From NCBI GenBank assembly GCA_018713365.1, contig DVOU01000049.1, positions 1-55,010 of the forward strand: a stretch of DNA of 55,010 bases, given 5' to 3'. A model generated the notes under the pieces. It worked only from the letters and a program-made list of their open reading frames with translations. It searched no databases and was not told the origin of the DNA. The translations under genes and the position numbers were made by a program. Shown one piece after another: positions 40,801 through 48,445 of this stretch (its first letter is position 1; the number at the start of each line of letters is the position of its first letter). The stretch comes from Pullichristensenella excrementipullorum. GTDB taxonomy: Bacteria; Bacillota; Clostridia; Christensenellales; Aristaeellaceae.

Positions 40801-43178
40801 ACGCGCTGCACATATCCTACCGCGCCGTCGGCGGCGTGGCGATGGAAGAGGCGCCGGAAGCACAGGTGAGCTTCCGATTTGACAGCGTCGCCCCGCAGCT
40901 CAGCGTCACCCCGACAACGCTGCTGCCCGGAGAGCGCGAATTGCAGTTAAGCGTTGCCGGCGAGGCCGAAGGGTGGAGCTGCGCCCTGGCCATGGATGGC
41001 GAGACGGTATGGAGCAGCGATGGCTTTGTCGAGGCGGAAAGTGCGACTGTGACCCTGCCGGAGGAACTTGCGCTTTCCGAGGGCACGGAGCTGCGCGTTG
41101 AAGCGCGCGACCGGGCCGGCAACTGCGCCGATCAAAGCGTATTCGTGGAGGAACTTGCGCCCATCGTCATTGCGGACAAGGCCCAATATGCGCACCCGCT
41201 CGGCGCGGATGAGCCCGTCCGCCTGCGCGTGGTCGCGCGCGCGGGTGCGGAGCTTGAGATCAACATCAATGGCAGGGACTATGGGACGCCGGTCGCCGAG
41301 GAAACATCTGTGCAGGGGACGGAGGAAACCTTCATCTTCGACATCACCGCGCACACAAGGGAGGGCGAGAATACCGTCGCCGTCCGCTATGCCGACTCCA
41401 ACGGCTACCCGACAGAAGCCACGAACGGCACGCAGGCATCACTCACCCTGCGCCGCGACCTCACCGCGCCGCAGTTCACGCTCTCCCCGCAGATCATCAC
41501 CGGCGATACCGCGCAGCTGGATGTGCGCGTATCCAACGAAGATGATTACCAGCTGCAACTGTGGGTCGATGGGGTGGCGGTCTACACCGCGGAAAACAGC
41601 GCCGTCATACCCATCGCGCCGGAACTGGGCCTGACGAAGGACAGCGAAGTCTCGGTGATCGTCCGCGACGCGGCGGGCAACAGCGCGGAGCAGACGCTCG
41701 AAGTGCAAATGGTCGCGCCCATCGTCGTCGAGAAGCGCGAGGCGTTTGACGACCCATTCGGCGCGGAGGACGCGATCGAATTGACCATCACCTCCGAGCC
41801 GGGCGTTGATCTGGAGATCGAGATCCAAGGCAAAGTCTACCGCATGGAAGACAACGCCGGGCGCGGGCGCTATACGCTGACGAACTACATCCCGGAGGGC
41901 GAAAACGACGTCGTCATCCGCTACGCCGCCGACAACGGCTATCTGCCCGAGGTCATTGCGCAGACGCAGACGTCTCTGACCATCGTGCGCGACACCACGC
42001 CGCCGCAATTGTCGGCCGAACCCGCGCGCATCACGCGCGATACGAGCGCGTTGGAGATCGGCGTCAGCAACGAGGAAAGCGGCTATGAACTGGAATTGTT
42101 CGTGGACGACGCCCTCGTCTGGGCCGGCTCAAACGCGGTCAGCGTCCCCATCACGGAGGACTACGCCCTCACGGAAGACAGCAGCATCCTCCTTTGCGCC
42201 ACCGACGCAAGCGGCAACCGATCGACCACGCGCCTGCACTATGAGGACACGAGCATCTACGTGGAGGCCGCGGCGTCCTCGCCGCAGGACGACTTTGGCA
42301 CGGTCGCGCCCGGCGCCCGTCTCGAAACGGACATACTGCTCCTCTGCAACGCCCGGGATTACAGCGCCCGCTGCCGCGTCTATCTGGAAAACGAGGCCGG
42401 CAAAAAGCGCTGCGACCGCGAAAGTGCGCCGGCAGAGGACGCGCAGCGCGTCGAGGCCCTGTACGAGAGCGGCAACGTAAATCGCAACTATGCCGACGCG
42501 GCCTATGTCATCAGCGCCATTACCATCCCGGGCGATTGCGCCAGCGGCGAATACCGCCTCACCATAGAGCTGCAAACCGAGAGCGAGACCCATCGTTTCG
42601 AGATCGGCACCGTCACGGTCGGCGCGCAGCAGACGTCCAGCATCGTCAGCGAGCCGTATGTCGATCTTGCCGCGCAGTACGCGATCGGCTTCGACGAGCT
42701 GTTGCAGGACAGCTTCCGTCCCGACAACATCGTCCTCACCGGCTGGGTGAGCAGGCCGGAAGGCGTCGTTCCGTACTTTGCCTCCTATGAATTGATCGAC
42801 AGCGCCGGGAGGCCGGTGATCGGCGCGACCGGCTACTTCGATCTCCAGAGCGGCGAGTTCAGGCAGTTCGACCGCGTGGATGTGGGCGAGAAGGTCAGCG
42901 GTATTGCCGCGGCGTCGCAGCAGGACGCGGGCTTCATCCTCGATCTGGACCTGAGCGCGAGCGGGGCGCGCCTGACGGATGGCGAGACCTACACCCTGCA
43001 GCTGTATACCTCCAGCGAGACGGGCGTCTCCCTGCAGACCATCCGCGCCACTTTCCGCATCGACAGCGGCGCGGAGCCGGTAGCGAACGCTGTCATCGAG
43101 AACATGATTGAGAGTCTGACACCGCCGCCCGAGGTCGAGGAAAGCGTGCCGGAGGAAGGCGCGGAAACGCAGAGCTGA
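37812..43178 (+). CDS. Giant transmembrane Ser/Thr protein kinase with Ig-like repeats outside
   Basis: A 1788-residue single-pass kinase. The cytosolic kinase domain (about residues 25-310) has the loop G33TGSYG38, Lys62 in ALKVV, H183RD185IKPGN, D204FG and SPE, so it should be active. A membrane helix lies at about 348-368, then a TPTPTP linker. The outer part holds three Ig-like modules of about 95 residues (about 424-720), four tandem units of about 185 residues, each ending in a DRAGNRSA-type phrase (about 730-1475), and a C-terminal domain of about 310 residues. The start is GTG at 37812 with AGGGGG upstream. EssB of type VIIb systems has the same topology with a dead kinase fold, and no EssB gene is seen here. 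A terminator follows, making this the last gene of the locus. Confidence 0.9.
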   Translation: MPSFDERLKAYNQQGMFGKWQLDGATLEDALLGTGSYGRVYKICRVVRDSHGGKTTHENALKVVSIDAETCDKEHKYAPGSPELEKLLRGHLSKAEREIDILRKLVGEANIAYFEDSRIIPRNDTREKSWDVLIIMERLVPLRNYLRTCGVEPGTLHYLRLIIHIWEDMIAALRVCEKNRLIHRDIKPGNVFYNPSTDCFKLGDFGEVSIGNVQKNAVERGTELYISPEIMHRAGADNRADMYSLAVMIYELFNDGARPFERELRKSREFAQATDKAIEKKACQERLSGRAVQPIRGIPTDVNAVLLRCLQCAPEKRYANCSELRDAVSELRVRYNRAGRRWLRSRKFPIAVGATAVAVLGLSAFFLFRPSQPAALPAVVETVAPTPTPTPTPTPTPTPTATPTPTAVPKASDTEIPAPAEQPRLRMELDSGNLSGAGESALLSGTITVEAGEVDPDALRLAVDGEAVEAEFSEDADGALRFSAPVDIPAETDAPVEIALRSADGETTYATQIWSSPAATPAPLPVLRLVLERPVELTEDGARLRGSIFANMPVDWENAALYVNDELWPMQFEGAASSLRCAFTAEGSVEDVQVLQVRVVYGAGEDEATARASAPLATPEPAPVLTLAVETESVPARVGEVVVRGTLLVEGNADPQSLEMLFNGNRAATEWEAVDGGYAFTTHLEMDLTEAEALEVLARTTGAGEIALAEATVPVLAPEADPTPQANAAQFAPIALENAEALEDIWLGAGEMLLVRGTAQPNEALAVSLNGHVFGNFVIDEEGNFAVDIAPSSLDEGENAVDIAYSGKGDASQPIALTVHVDSAPPQLTLQSAVVDQHATEIAVRVSGEEMPCEVALLVDGQRVSSAETNGEDALTILSLGEVELSEQSAIEVEAIDRAGNRSAQSVAFERTAVAIEVEGQEARDVYGPETPLEIALEAEPDALLDVACGGRTWTVPTGGSGDTLSLTLDFAAGTLCGQDGEAMPAEGELNLQEGENALHISYRAVGGVAMEEAPEAQVSFRFDSVAPQLSVTPTTLLPGERELQLSVAGEAEGWSCALAMDGETVWSSDGFVEAESATVTLPEELALSEGTELRVEARDRAGNCADQSVFVEELAPIVIADKAQYAHPLGADEPVRLRVVARAGAELEININGRDYGTPVAEETSVQGTEETFIFDITAHTREGENTVAVRYADSNGYPTEATNGTQASLTLRRDLTAPQFTLSPQIITGDTAQLDVRVSNEDDYQLQLWVDGVAVYTAENSAVIPIAPELGLTKDSEVSVIVRDAAGNSAEQTLEVQMVAPIVVEKREAFDDPFGAEDAIELTITSEPGVDLEIEIQGKVYRMEDNAGRGRYTLTNYIPEGENDVVIRYAADNGYLPEVIAQTQTSLTIVRDTTPPQLSAEPARITRDTSALEIGVSNEESGYELELFVDDALVWAGSNAVSVPITEDYALTEDSSILLCATDASGNRSTTRLHYEDTSIYVEAAASSPQDDFGTVAPGARLETDILLLCNARDYSARCRVYLENEAGKKRCDRESAPAEDAQRVEALYESGNVNRNYADAAYVISAITIPGDCASGEYRLTIELQTESETHRFEIGTVTVGAQQTSSIVSEPYVDLAAQYAIGFDELLQDSFRPDNIVLTGWVSRPEGVVPYFASYELIDSAGRPVIGATGYFDLQSGEFRQFDRVDVGEKVSGIAAASQQDAGFILDLDLSASGARLTDGETYTLQLYTSSETGVSLQTIRATFRIDSGAEPVANAVIENMIESLTPPPEVEESVPEEGAETQS

Positions 43179-43315
43179 GAGAAGGGGATCAGGCCGGAGA
43201 TCGCGCCCTTTCTCCGCAGAGACAGACGCGCCCAAAGGAAAGCCGGAAAAGGCCGCGGCAGCGGCGTTGATCCGGCAGTCCGGGGGCCGTGGGAAAGCCC
43301 GCAACAGGGACCGCA

Positions 43316-43350
43316 AAAACCGCCGCTGATGTTGGCATCAGGGCGGTTTT
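43316..43350. terminator. Bidirectional terminator closing the T7SS locus
   Basis: AAAACCGCC (43316-43324) pairs with GGCGGTTTT (43342-43350), enclosing CTGATG/CATCAG around TTGG with one bulged G. It ends the plus-strand T7SS operon and the minus-strand PII/DUF1538 operon, which converge here. Confidence 0.88.
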
Positions 43351-43400
43351 GTGGTCGATGGCGCTGTCTGCGCGCAAAAGGCGCGGGGCGGGGCAAGGGT

Positions 43401-43757
43401 TTATGGCTTGGGCGGGGCGACGGCGTCCTTACCCGCATCGTCCAGCAGGTGGACGATGCCGGCCACTTCATCCACGGGCAGGGAGAACGTCAGCCCCCGG
43501 CCCTGCCGGTCGAGGTGCGCCCCCTCGGCGATGGCGGCCATGATGGCGCGCCGCTCCGAAGCGCGCGTGAGGATAAGCACCAGCTCCTTCTCCGGCTGGA
43601 TGGCGACGCCGAAGAACTGCGCCGCTTCGTGTACGCCCGTGCCGCGCCCGTGGAGGATGGTGCCGCCGCTGGCCCCGGCCTTGCGGGCGGCGTCCATCAC
43701 CAGGTCGGAAAAGCCGCGGTTCACAATGGCGACGATGAGTTCAAACTGTCTGTCCAT
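43401..43757 (-). CDS. PII-like (GlnB-fold) signalling protein
   Basis: A 118-residue protein with the PII ferredoxin-like fold: VAIVNRGFSDLVMDAARKAGASGGTI at the start, GRGTG in the loop region, and LTRASERRAIMAAIAEGA in the second half. The typical T-loop uridylylation Tyr is not obvious, so it belongs to the PII-like group, not to GlnB/GlnK proper. GGGAGGG lies before the ATG at 43757. It overlaps another PII-like gene by 17 bases and is the last gene of an operon with a DUF1538 membrane protein, which it may regulate. Confidence 0.8.
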   Translation of the reverse strand: MDRQFELIVAIVNRGFSDLVMDAARKAGASGGTILHGRGTGVHEAAQFFGVAIQPEKELVLILTRASERRAIMAAIAEGAHLDRQGRGLTFSLPVDEVAGIVHLLDDAGKDAVAPPKP

Positions 43758-44082
43758 GGGCGTTCCCTCCCTGCGTGAGTTGTTCGTAAGCGTCGCGCCC
43801 GGCGATGCCGGAAAGGGGAATGGCGACGGCGAAAAAGCGCTCCTCGTCCGCCGCCGCGCGCAGCGCCGCCAGCGCCGGAGCGACGCGGCCCTCGGGGCAG
43901 GGGGCGATGAGTACGTCCTTGCGCGTATCGGACAGGCCCAGCATCTCCAGCCACGCTGCCTTGGCCGTGCCCTGCCCGGAAAGATGGAAGCACACGGCGC
44001 AGCCCGCGCCTTCGAGCGCCGCGCCCATGCGTTCGCCCAGGCCATGCCCGGCGACGGCGACGAGCAATTTCAGTCTCTCCAT
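43741..44082 (-). CDS. Second, divergent PII-like protein
   Basis: A 113-residue protein with the same fold pattern (MERLKLLVAVAGHGLGERMGAALEGAG, then SGQGTAK, then GLSDTRKDVLIAPCPEG) but a distinct sequence. It probably forms a trimer alone or with its neighbour. GTGAGG precedes the ATG at 44082; the frame extends upstream to 44130 into the DUF1538 gene. It lies seven bases after the DUF1538 gene and overlaps the next PII-like gene. Confidence 0.72.
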   Translation of the reverse strand: MERLKLLVAVAGHGLGERMGAALEGAGCAVCFHLSGQGTAKAAWLEMLGLSDTRKDVLIAPCPEGRVAPALAALRAAADEERFFAVAIPLSGIAGRDAYEQLTQGGNAHGQTV

Positions 44083-44089
44083 GCGCACC

Positions 44090-45598
44090 TCACCATTCAA
44101 AATCAATGATCTCCACCGCGGGACGCGCAAGGGCGGGCTTGACCTGTTTGCGCGCGCGGATGGCGTAGACGAGCGCCAGCGCCTGTATGGCCAGCAGCGG
44201 CGTCATCGCCACCATCGCCACCAGCCCAAAGGCGTCGGCCATGGGGTCGCCGCCCAGCGCGTCCACCGCGCCAAGGGCGAAGGGGAGCAGAAACGTGGCC
44301 GTCATCGGCCCGGAAGCCACGCCGCCCGAGTCAAAGGCGATGGCCGTGAACACGCGCGGTACGAAAAACGACATGCCCAGCGCCAGCGCGTAGCCGGGCA
44401 GCACGAAGTACCAGATGGAAAGCCCCGTGAGCATGCGCACCATGGCCAACCCCAGCGAGGCGGCCACGCCCAGAGAGAGCGTGTGCAGCAAAGCGCGCCC
44501 GCCGATGGCCCCGTCGGTGATCTCCGATACCTGTTCGTTGAGTACATGGACCGCCGGTTCCGCGCGCACGATGAAAAAGCCCATCAGCATCGCCAGCGGC
44601 ACGAGCAGCCAGTTGTCGGAAAGCGCGGCCAGTCTGCTGCCCAGCGCGTAGCCCACGGGCAAAAAGCCCACGTTGACCGCCGCGAGGAACAGGCACAGCC
44701 CCACGAGCGTATAGACGATGCCCGAGGCCATGCGCATCAGCCTGCGCGCGGGCAGCTTCAGCCAGAAGATCTGGAAGATGCAAAACGCCAGCAGAATGGG
44801 CAAAAGCGCCACCGTCACTTCCCACAGATAGTGGGGGAAGGCATGAAAGAGCGCGGGCAGCACGTCTCCCCACGCCGTCAGCAGCGCGGGCGTCTCCGGC
44901 GCGTACTGGCTGGAGGAAGGGTCAAAGAACAGCGCCAGCGTTAGCACGGCCAATATGGGGCCGATGGAACACAGCGCCACGAGGCCAAAGCTGTCCTCCT
45001 CGGCGCTCTGCCCGCCGCGCACCGCTGCCACGCCCACGCCCAGCGCGAGGATGAACGGCACGGTGATCGGCCCGGTGGTAACGCCCCCGGAATCAAAGGC
45101 CACGGGCAAAAAATCGTTGTCTGCAAAGATGGCGAGCAGAAAGACCAGCGCGTAGAAGATGAGCAACATGAGGTTGAGCCGCTTGCGAAGAACGATGCGC
45201 AAAAGCCCCAGCACCAGAAAGACGCCCACGCCCACGGCCACGGAAAAGATCAGGACGCTGTTTGGAAAGGCGGGCACCTGCGCCGCCAGCACGGTCAGGT
45301 CCGGCTCGGCGATGGTGACCACCGCGCCCATCAGAAGAGCGGCGACGACCAGAAAGGGCAGGCTGCGCTTTTCCGACAGCCGCGCGCCGACCAGTTCGCC
45401 CATCGGCGTCATGGCGATCTCCGATCCAAGGGTGAAAAGCGTCATGCCAAAGATAAGCACCGCCGCGCTGAGGGCGAACAAAAGCACGGTCGGGCCGTTC
45501 AGGGGGGCGATGGTAAAGGCGAGCGCGAGTACGATCAGGGCGATCGGCGCGACGGAAAAAACGGCCTCCTTGAATTTTGTCCCGACAGCGCTCAGCAA
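44090..45598 (-). CDS. DUF1538 membrane protein (putative transporter)
   Basis: A 502-residue protein with about 12-14 membrane helices and two homologous halves. Each half carries the family motif: FDSGGVTTGPITVPF in the first and FDSGGVASGPMTATF in the second, each followed by a FGLVA segment. Repeated halves with a DSGG motif are typical of transporters with inverted symmetry; the substrate is unknown. The start is read as TTG at 45598, with GAGGTG six bases upstream, because the in-frame ATG at 45637 overlaps the -10 box of the promoter. Two PII-like genes follow in the same operon, so transport may be under PII control. Confidence 0.85.
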   Translation of the reverse strand: MLSAVGTKFKEAVFSVAPIALIVLALAFTIAPLNGPTVLLFALSAAVLIFGMTLFTLGSEIAMTPMGELVGARLSEKRSLPFLVVAALLMGAVVTIAEPDLTVLAAQVPAFPNSVLIFSVAVGVGVFLVLGLLRIVLRKRLNLMLLIFYALVFLLAIFADNDFLPVAFDSGGVTTGPITVPFILALGVGVAAVRGGQSAEEDSFGLVALCSIGPILAVLTLALFFDPSSSQYAPETPALLTAWGDVLPALFHAFPHYLWEVTVALLPILLAFCIFQIFWLKLPARRLMRMASGIVYTLVGLCLFLAAVNVGFLPVGYALGSRLAALSDNWLLVPLAMLMGFFIVRAEPAVHVLNEQVSEITDGAIGGRALLHTLSLGVAASLGLAMVRMLTGLSIWYFVLPGYALALGMSFFVPRVFTAIAFDSGGVASGPMTATFLLPFALGAVDALGGDPMADAFGLVAMVAMTPLLAIQALALVYAIRARKQVKPALARPAVEIIDFEW

Positions 45599-45635
45599 TG
45601 GCAGCACCTCACAGCATATAAAATATTTATATACC

Positions 45636-45665
45636 ATTATAACATTCCCGCGCGGCCTGTGTCAA
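45636..45665 (-). promoter_or_regulatory. Promoter of the DUF1538-PII operon
   Basis: On the minus strand TTGACA (45660-45665) and TATAAT (45636-45641) with an 18-base spacer: both hexamers are full consensus. The -10 overlaps the ATG at 45637, which rules that codon out as the start. Confidence 0.8.
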
Positions 45666-45678
45666 CGCCGCGCGGGAA
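45645..45678. other. Perfect 12-base inverted repeat overlapping a promoter
   Basis: TTCCCGCGCGGC (45645-45656) and GCCGCGCGGGAA (45667-45678) surround a ten-base centre that holds part of the -35 box. It follows the potD stop by about 45 bases on the same strand, so in RNA it would be a strong hairpin (possible terminator for potABCD); in DNA it could be an operator. Confidence 0.7.
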
Positions 45679-45721
45679 AGGTGTAGGTTCGGGGATGTTT
45701 AAGGCTGTGCAAAGGCGAGCG

Positions 45722-46744
45722 TCAGGAGAGCTTGAACTCCATCCACATATCCTGATAGACGCCCTCGTAATCGCCCAGATCCACGGCGAACTGCTTGGTG
45801 GCAAACAGGTCTTCGGGGATGTTGAGGGCGGCGTAGTCGAGGCTGCCCTCGGGCAGAAGGTCCGCCGCCGCGGCGTTGACGTTCAGGTACATCGTCCACG
45901 GCTGAATGGTGGCGGCCACTTCGGGGCGCATCAGGTAGTTCAAAAAGGCGTTGGCGCCCTCGGGATTCTCGGCGCTGGCGGGGATGACCATGGCGTCGAT
46001 GCCAAAGCCGATGCCCTCAGAGGGGAACACGTACTCAAACGCCCCGGGCATGGACTGCTCGCAGACCACAGCCTGCGAAGTAAAGAGGAACGCCGCCTTG
46101 GCTTCGCCGGAGAGCAGGTACTGATAGGCGAGGTTGGAATCCAGCGCCAGCACGTTGGGCTTGATCTCCGCGAGTTTCTCCGCTGCCTCAGCCAGCTCCG
46201 CGTCATCGGTGGTGTTGAAATCGTGGCCGAGCATGATGTTGATGTAACCGATCATCACGCGGGCGCTGTCCAGCAGGCACACCGAGCCGGCAAACTGCTC
46301 GTCAAACAGGTCGGCAAAGGACGTGATCTCGCCCTCGACCAATTCGGGGTTGTACACCAGCACCGGCGAGCCGGGCGCGTAGGGGATGCTGTACGTCCCG
46401 TCCGGGTCGTAGTACTGGTTCAGATAGGAAGGGTCGAGGTTTTCATAATTGGTCAGCGCCTCCATGTCCAGCGGCTGGAGCAGGTCGGCCTTGCGGAGGA
46501 TGTTGAGGGCGTAGTCACTGGCCAGCACGATGTCGTAGGCCGCGCCGGACTGCATCACCACCAGCATGTCCTCATTGGAGGCGAAGGGGGAGAGGTTGAC
46601 CTCGATGCCCGTCTCCTCGGTAAAGGCGGCGATGGTCGCGGGGTCGAAGTAGCCGTCCCAGGTGTAGATGTTGATGCTGCCCTCGGCCAGCGCGGGCGCG
46701 GCGGCGAGGAGCAACACCAGAAGCAGCGCGAAAAGTTTCTTCAT
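45722..46744 (-). CDS. potD: Spermidine/putrescine-binding protein PotD
   Basis: A 340-residue polyamine-binding protein. Signal peptide at residues 1-20 (ALA-EG) and then INIYTWDGYFDPATIAAFTEETGIEV, the typical PotD/PotF start. Later motifs include YSIPYAPGSPVLVYN and a C-terminal PEGANAFLNYLMRPEVA. It has no lipobox Cys, unlike most Gram-positive relatives. It is the last gene of potABCD, 24 bases after potC, with AAGGAGG before its ATG. Confidence 0.93.
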   Translation of the reverse strand: MKKLFALLLVLLLAAAPALAEGSINIYTWDGYFDPATIAAFTEETGIEVNLSPFASNEDMLVVMQSGAAYDIVLASDYALNILRKADLLQPLDMEALTNYENLDPSYLNQYYDPDGTYSIPYAPGSPVLVYNPELVEGEITSFADLFDEQFAGSVCLLDSARVMIGYINIMLGHDFNTTDDAELAEAAEKLAEIKPNVLALDSNLAYQYLLSGEAKAAFLFTSQAVVCEQSMPGAFEYVFPSEGIGFGIDAMVIPASAENPEGANAFLNYLMRPEVAATIQPWTMYLNVNAAAADLLPEGSLDYAALNIPEDLFATKQFAVDLGDYEGVYQDMWMEFKLS

Positions 46745-46768
46745 AGGGGATATACCTCCTTAAAAAGA

Positions 46769-47563
46769 TCAGACGGTCTGCGCGGCGCGGGCACGGCGCG
46801 AGAGCCGGAACGCCGCCATCAGGAGAAATACCGTGGCCAGCATCAGCGTGGAAAGGGCGTTGACCTGCAGGCTCACGCCCATGCGCACGGAGGAGTAGAT
46901 CTTCACCGGCAAGGTGGTCGTGCCCGGGCCGGAGACGAAGAAGCTGATGACGAAATCGTCCATGCTCATGGCAAAGGCCAGGAGCGTTCCCGAAAGCACG
47001 CCGGGCAGGATCAGCGGCAGCGTCACCGTCCAAAATGCGCGCGCCGGGGAAGCGCCCAGATCGCGGGCGGCATTGGGAAGATCCGGGTCCATGCCCGCCA
47101 GACGGCCCTTGACGACGATGTAGATGTACGGCACGCAGAAGGTCACGTGCGTGAGTACCAGCGTCAGCATGCCAAAGGGCAGCCCCACGGCGGTGAACAC
47201 CGCGAGAAAGCCCATGGCCATGATGATCTCCGGGGTCATGGCCGGCAAAAGCGCCAGCCCTTCCAGCGCGCCGCCCAGCCGCGACCTGCGCCGCGCCATG
47301 CCCACCGCACCCAGCGTGCCCAGCACAGCGGAGATCAGGCAGCTGTACAGCGCCAGCTGCAAGCTCTGCCACAAGGCGTCCAGAAGCCCGCTGGTGTCCT
47401 GAAACAGCGCCTTGTAGTGTTGCAGGGAAAAGCCGGTGAACTGGAAGGTGAAGCGGCTCTGGTTGGCGTTGAAGGAATACACCGCCGTGACCACGATGGG
47501 AAGATACATCAGCAGCAAGACCAGCGCCATGTACAGGCGGGAGCGCCAGGAACCATGTTTCAC
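46769..47563 (-). CDS. potC: Polyamine ABC transporter permease PotC
   Basis: A 264-residue permease with six membrane helices. The ATPase-contacting EAA-type loop reads DLGASPARAFWTVTLPLILPGVLSG. It begins MKHGSWRSRLYMALVLLLMYLPIVV, like other PotC proteins, and pairs with PotB. It starts 12 bases after potB. Confidence 0.92.
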   Translation of the reverse strand: MKHGSWRSRLYMALVLLLMYLPIVVTAVYSFNANQSRFTFQFTGFSLQHYKALFQDTSGLLDALWQSLQLALYSCLISAVLGTLGAVGMARRRSRLGGALEGLALLPAMTPEIIMAMGFLAVFTAVGLPFGMLTLVLTHVTFCVPYIYIVVKGRLAGMDPDLPNAARDLGASPARAFWTVTLPLILPGVLSGTLLAFAMSMDDFVISFFVSGPGTTTLPVKIYSSVRMGVSLQVNALSTLMLATVFLLMAAFRLSRRARAAQTV

Positions 47564-47575
47564 GCGCCCACCCCC

Positions 47576-48445
47576 TTACAGCGCCGCGATGTCCTCGGCT
47601 TTGCCGCCGGCGCGGCGGTAGAGCCAGAGGAACAGGCTGGTCAGAAGCATCATCACCACGGACAGCGCCGCCGCGAACGGCCAATCGCGGCTTTTCAGGA
47701 GCTGGTCGTTGATGAGGTTGCCGAGGAACACGTCGTTCGCCCCGCCCAGAAGGTCACTCATGAAGAACAGGCCGATGGAAGGGACAAACGTCAAAACGCA
47801 ACCCGCCAGCACGCCCGGTGCGGTCAGGGGCAGCGTCACGGTGAAAAAGGCGCGCAGGGGCGAAGCGCCCATGTCGCGGCTGGCTTCCACCAGCGCCCAG
47901 TCCATCTTTTCCACGGAGGAATAGGTAGGCAGGATCATGAAGGGCAAAAGCGCGTACACCATGCCCAGCACCACCGCGCCGAAAGTGTTGAGCAGTTTCA
48001 GCGGCTTGTCGATCAGCCCCAGCGTCTGCAAAAACACGTTGATCGGCCCGTCGCCCATCAGGAGGATGCGCCAGCCGTAAACGCGCACAAGGGCGTTCGT
48101 CCAGAAGGGCACGATCACCAGCAACATCAGTATGGCGCGGCGTCTGGGCGGCGCCTTGGCCATCAGATAGCCGAAGGGATAGCCCACCAGCAGGCAGATC
48201 AGCGTGGTGATCGCCGCCAGTTTCAGGCTGTTGCCCAGCACTTTCAGATAGTTGGGGTCGAGCAGGCGCAGGTAGTTGTCCAGCGTGAACTGTGCCGTCA
48301 CGCCCATGCCGCTCTCCGCGCGCGTGGTGAAGCTCAGGTAGACGATGTACCCCAGTGTCGCCACCACGAAGAGAATGGTCCAGATGGCCATCGGCGCGAC
48401 CAGCAGCATGGCGCCATTTCGTTTTTTCTCACGATCCATTTTCAT
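47576..48445 (-). CDS. potB: Polyamine ABC transporter permease PotB
   Basis: A 289-residue permease with six membrane helices. The EAA loop is EASRDMGASPLRAFFTVTLPLTAPGV, and the segment PFWTNALVRVYGWRILL is typical of PotB. The start at 48445 overlaps the potA stop by four bases (ATGA); the frame extends upstream into potA and that part is not used. Confidence 0.92.
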   Translation of the reverse strand: MKMDREKKRNGAMLLVAPMAIWTILFVVATLGYIVYLSFTTRAESGMGVTAQFTLDNYLRLLDPNYLKVLGNSLKLAAITTLICLLVGYPFGYLMAKAPPRRRAILMLLVIVPFWTNALVRVYGWRILLMGDGPINVFLQTLGLIDKPLKLLNTFGAVVLGMVYALLPFMILPTYSSVEKMDWALVEASRDMGASPLRAFFTVTLPLTAPGVLAGCVLTFVPSIGLFFMSDLLGGANDVFLGNLINDQLLKSRDWPFAAALSVVMMLLTSLFLWLYRRAGGKAEDIAAL

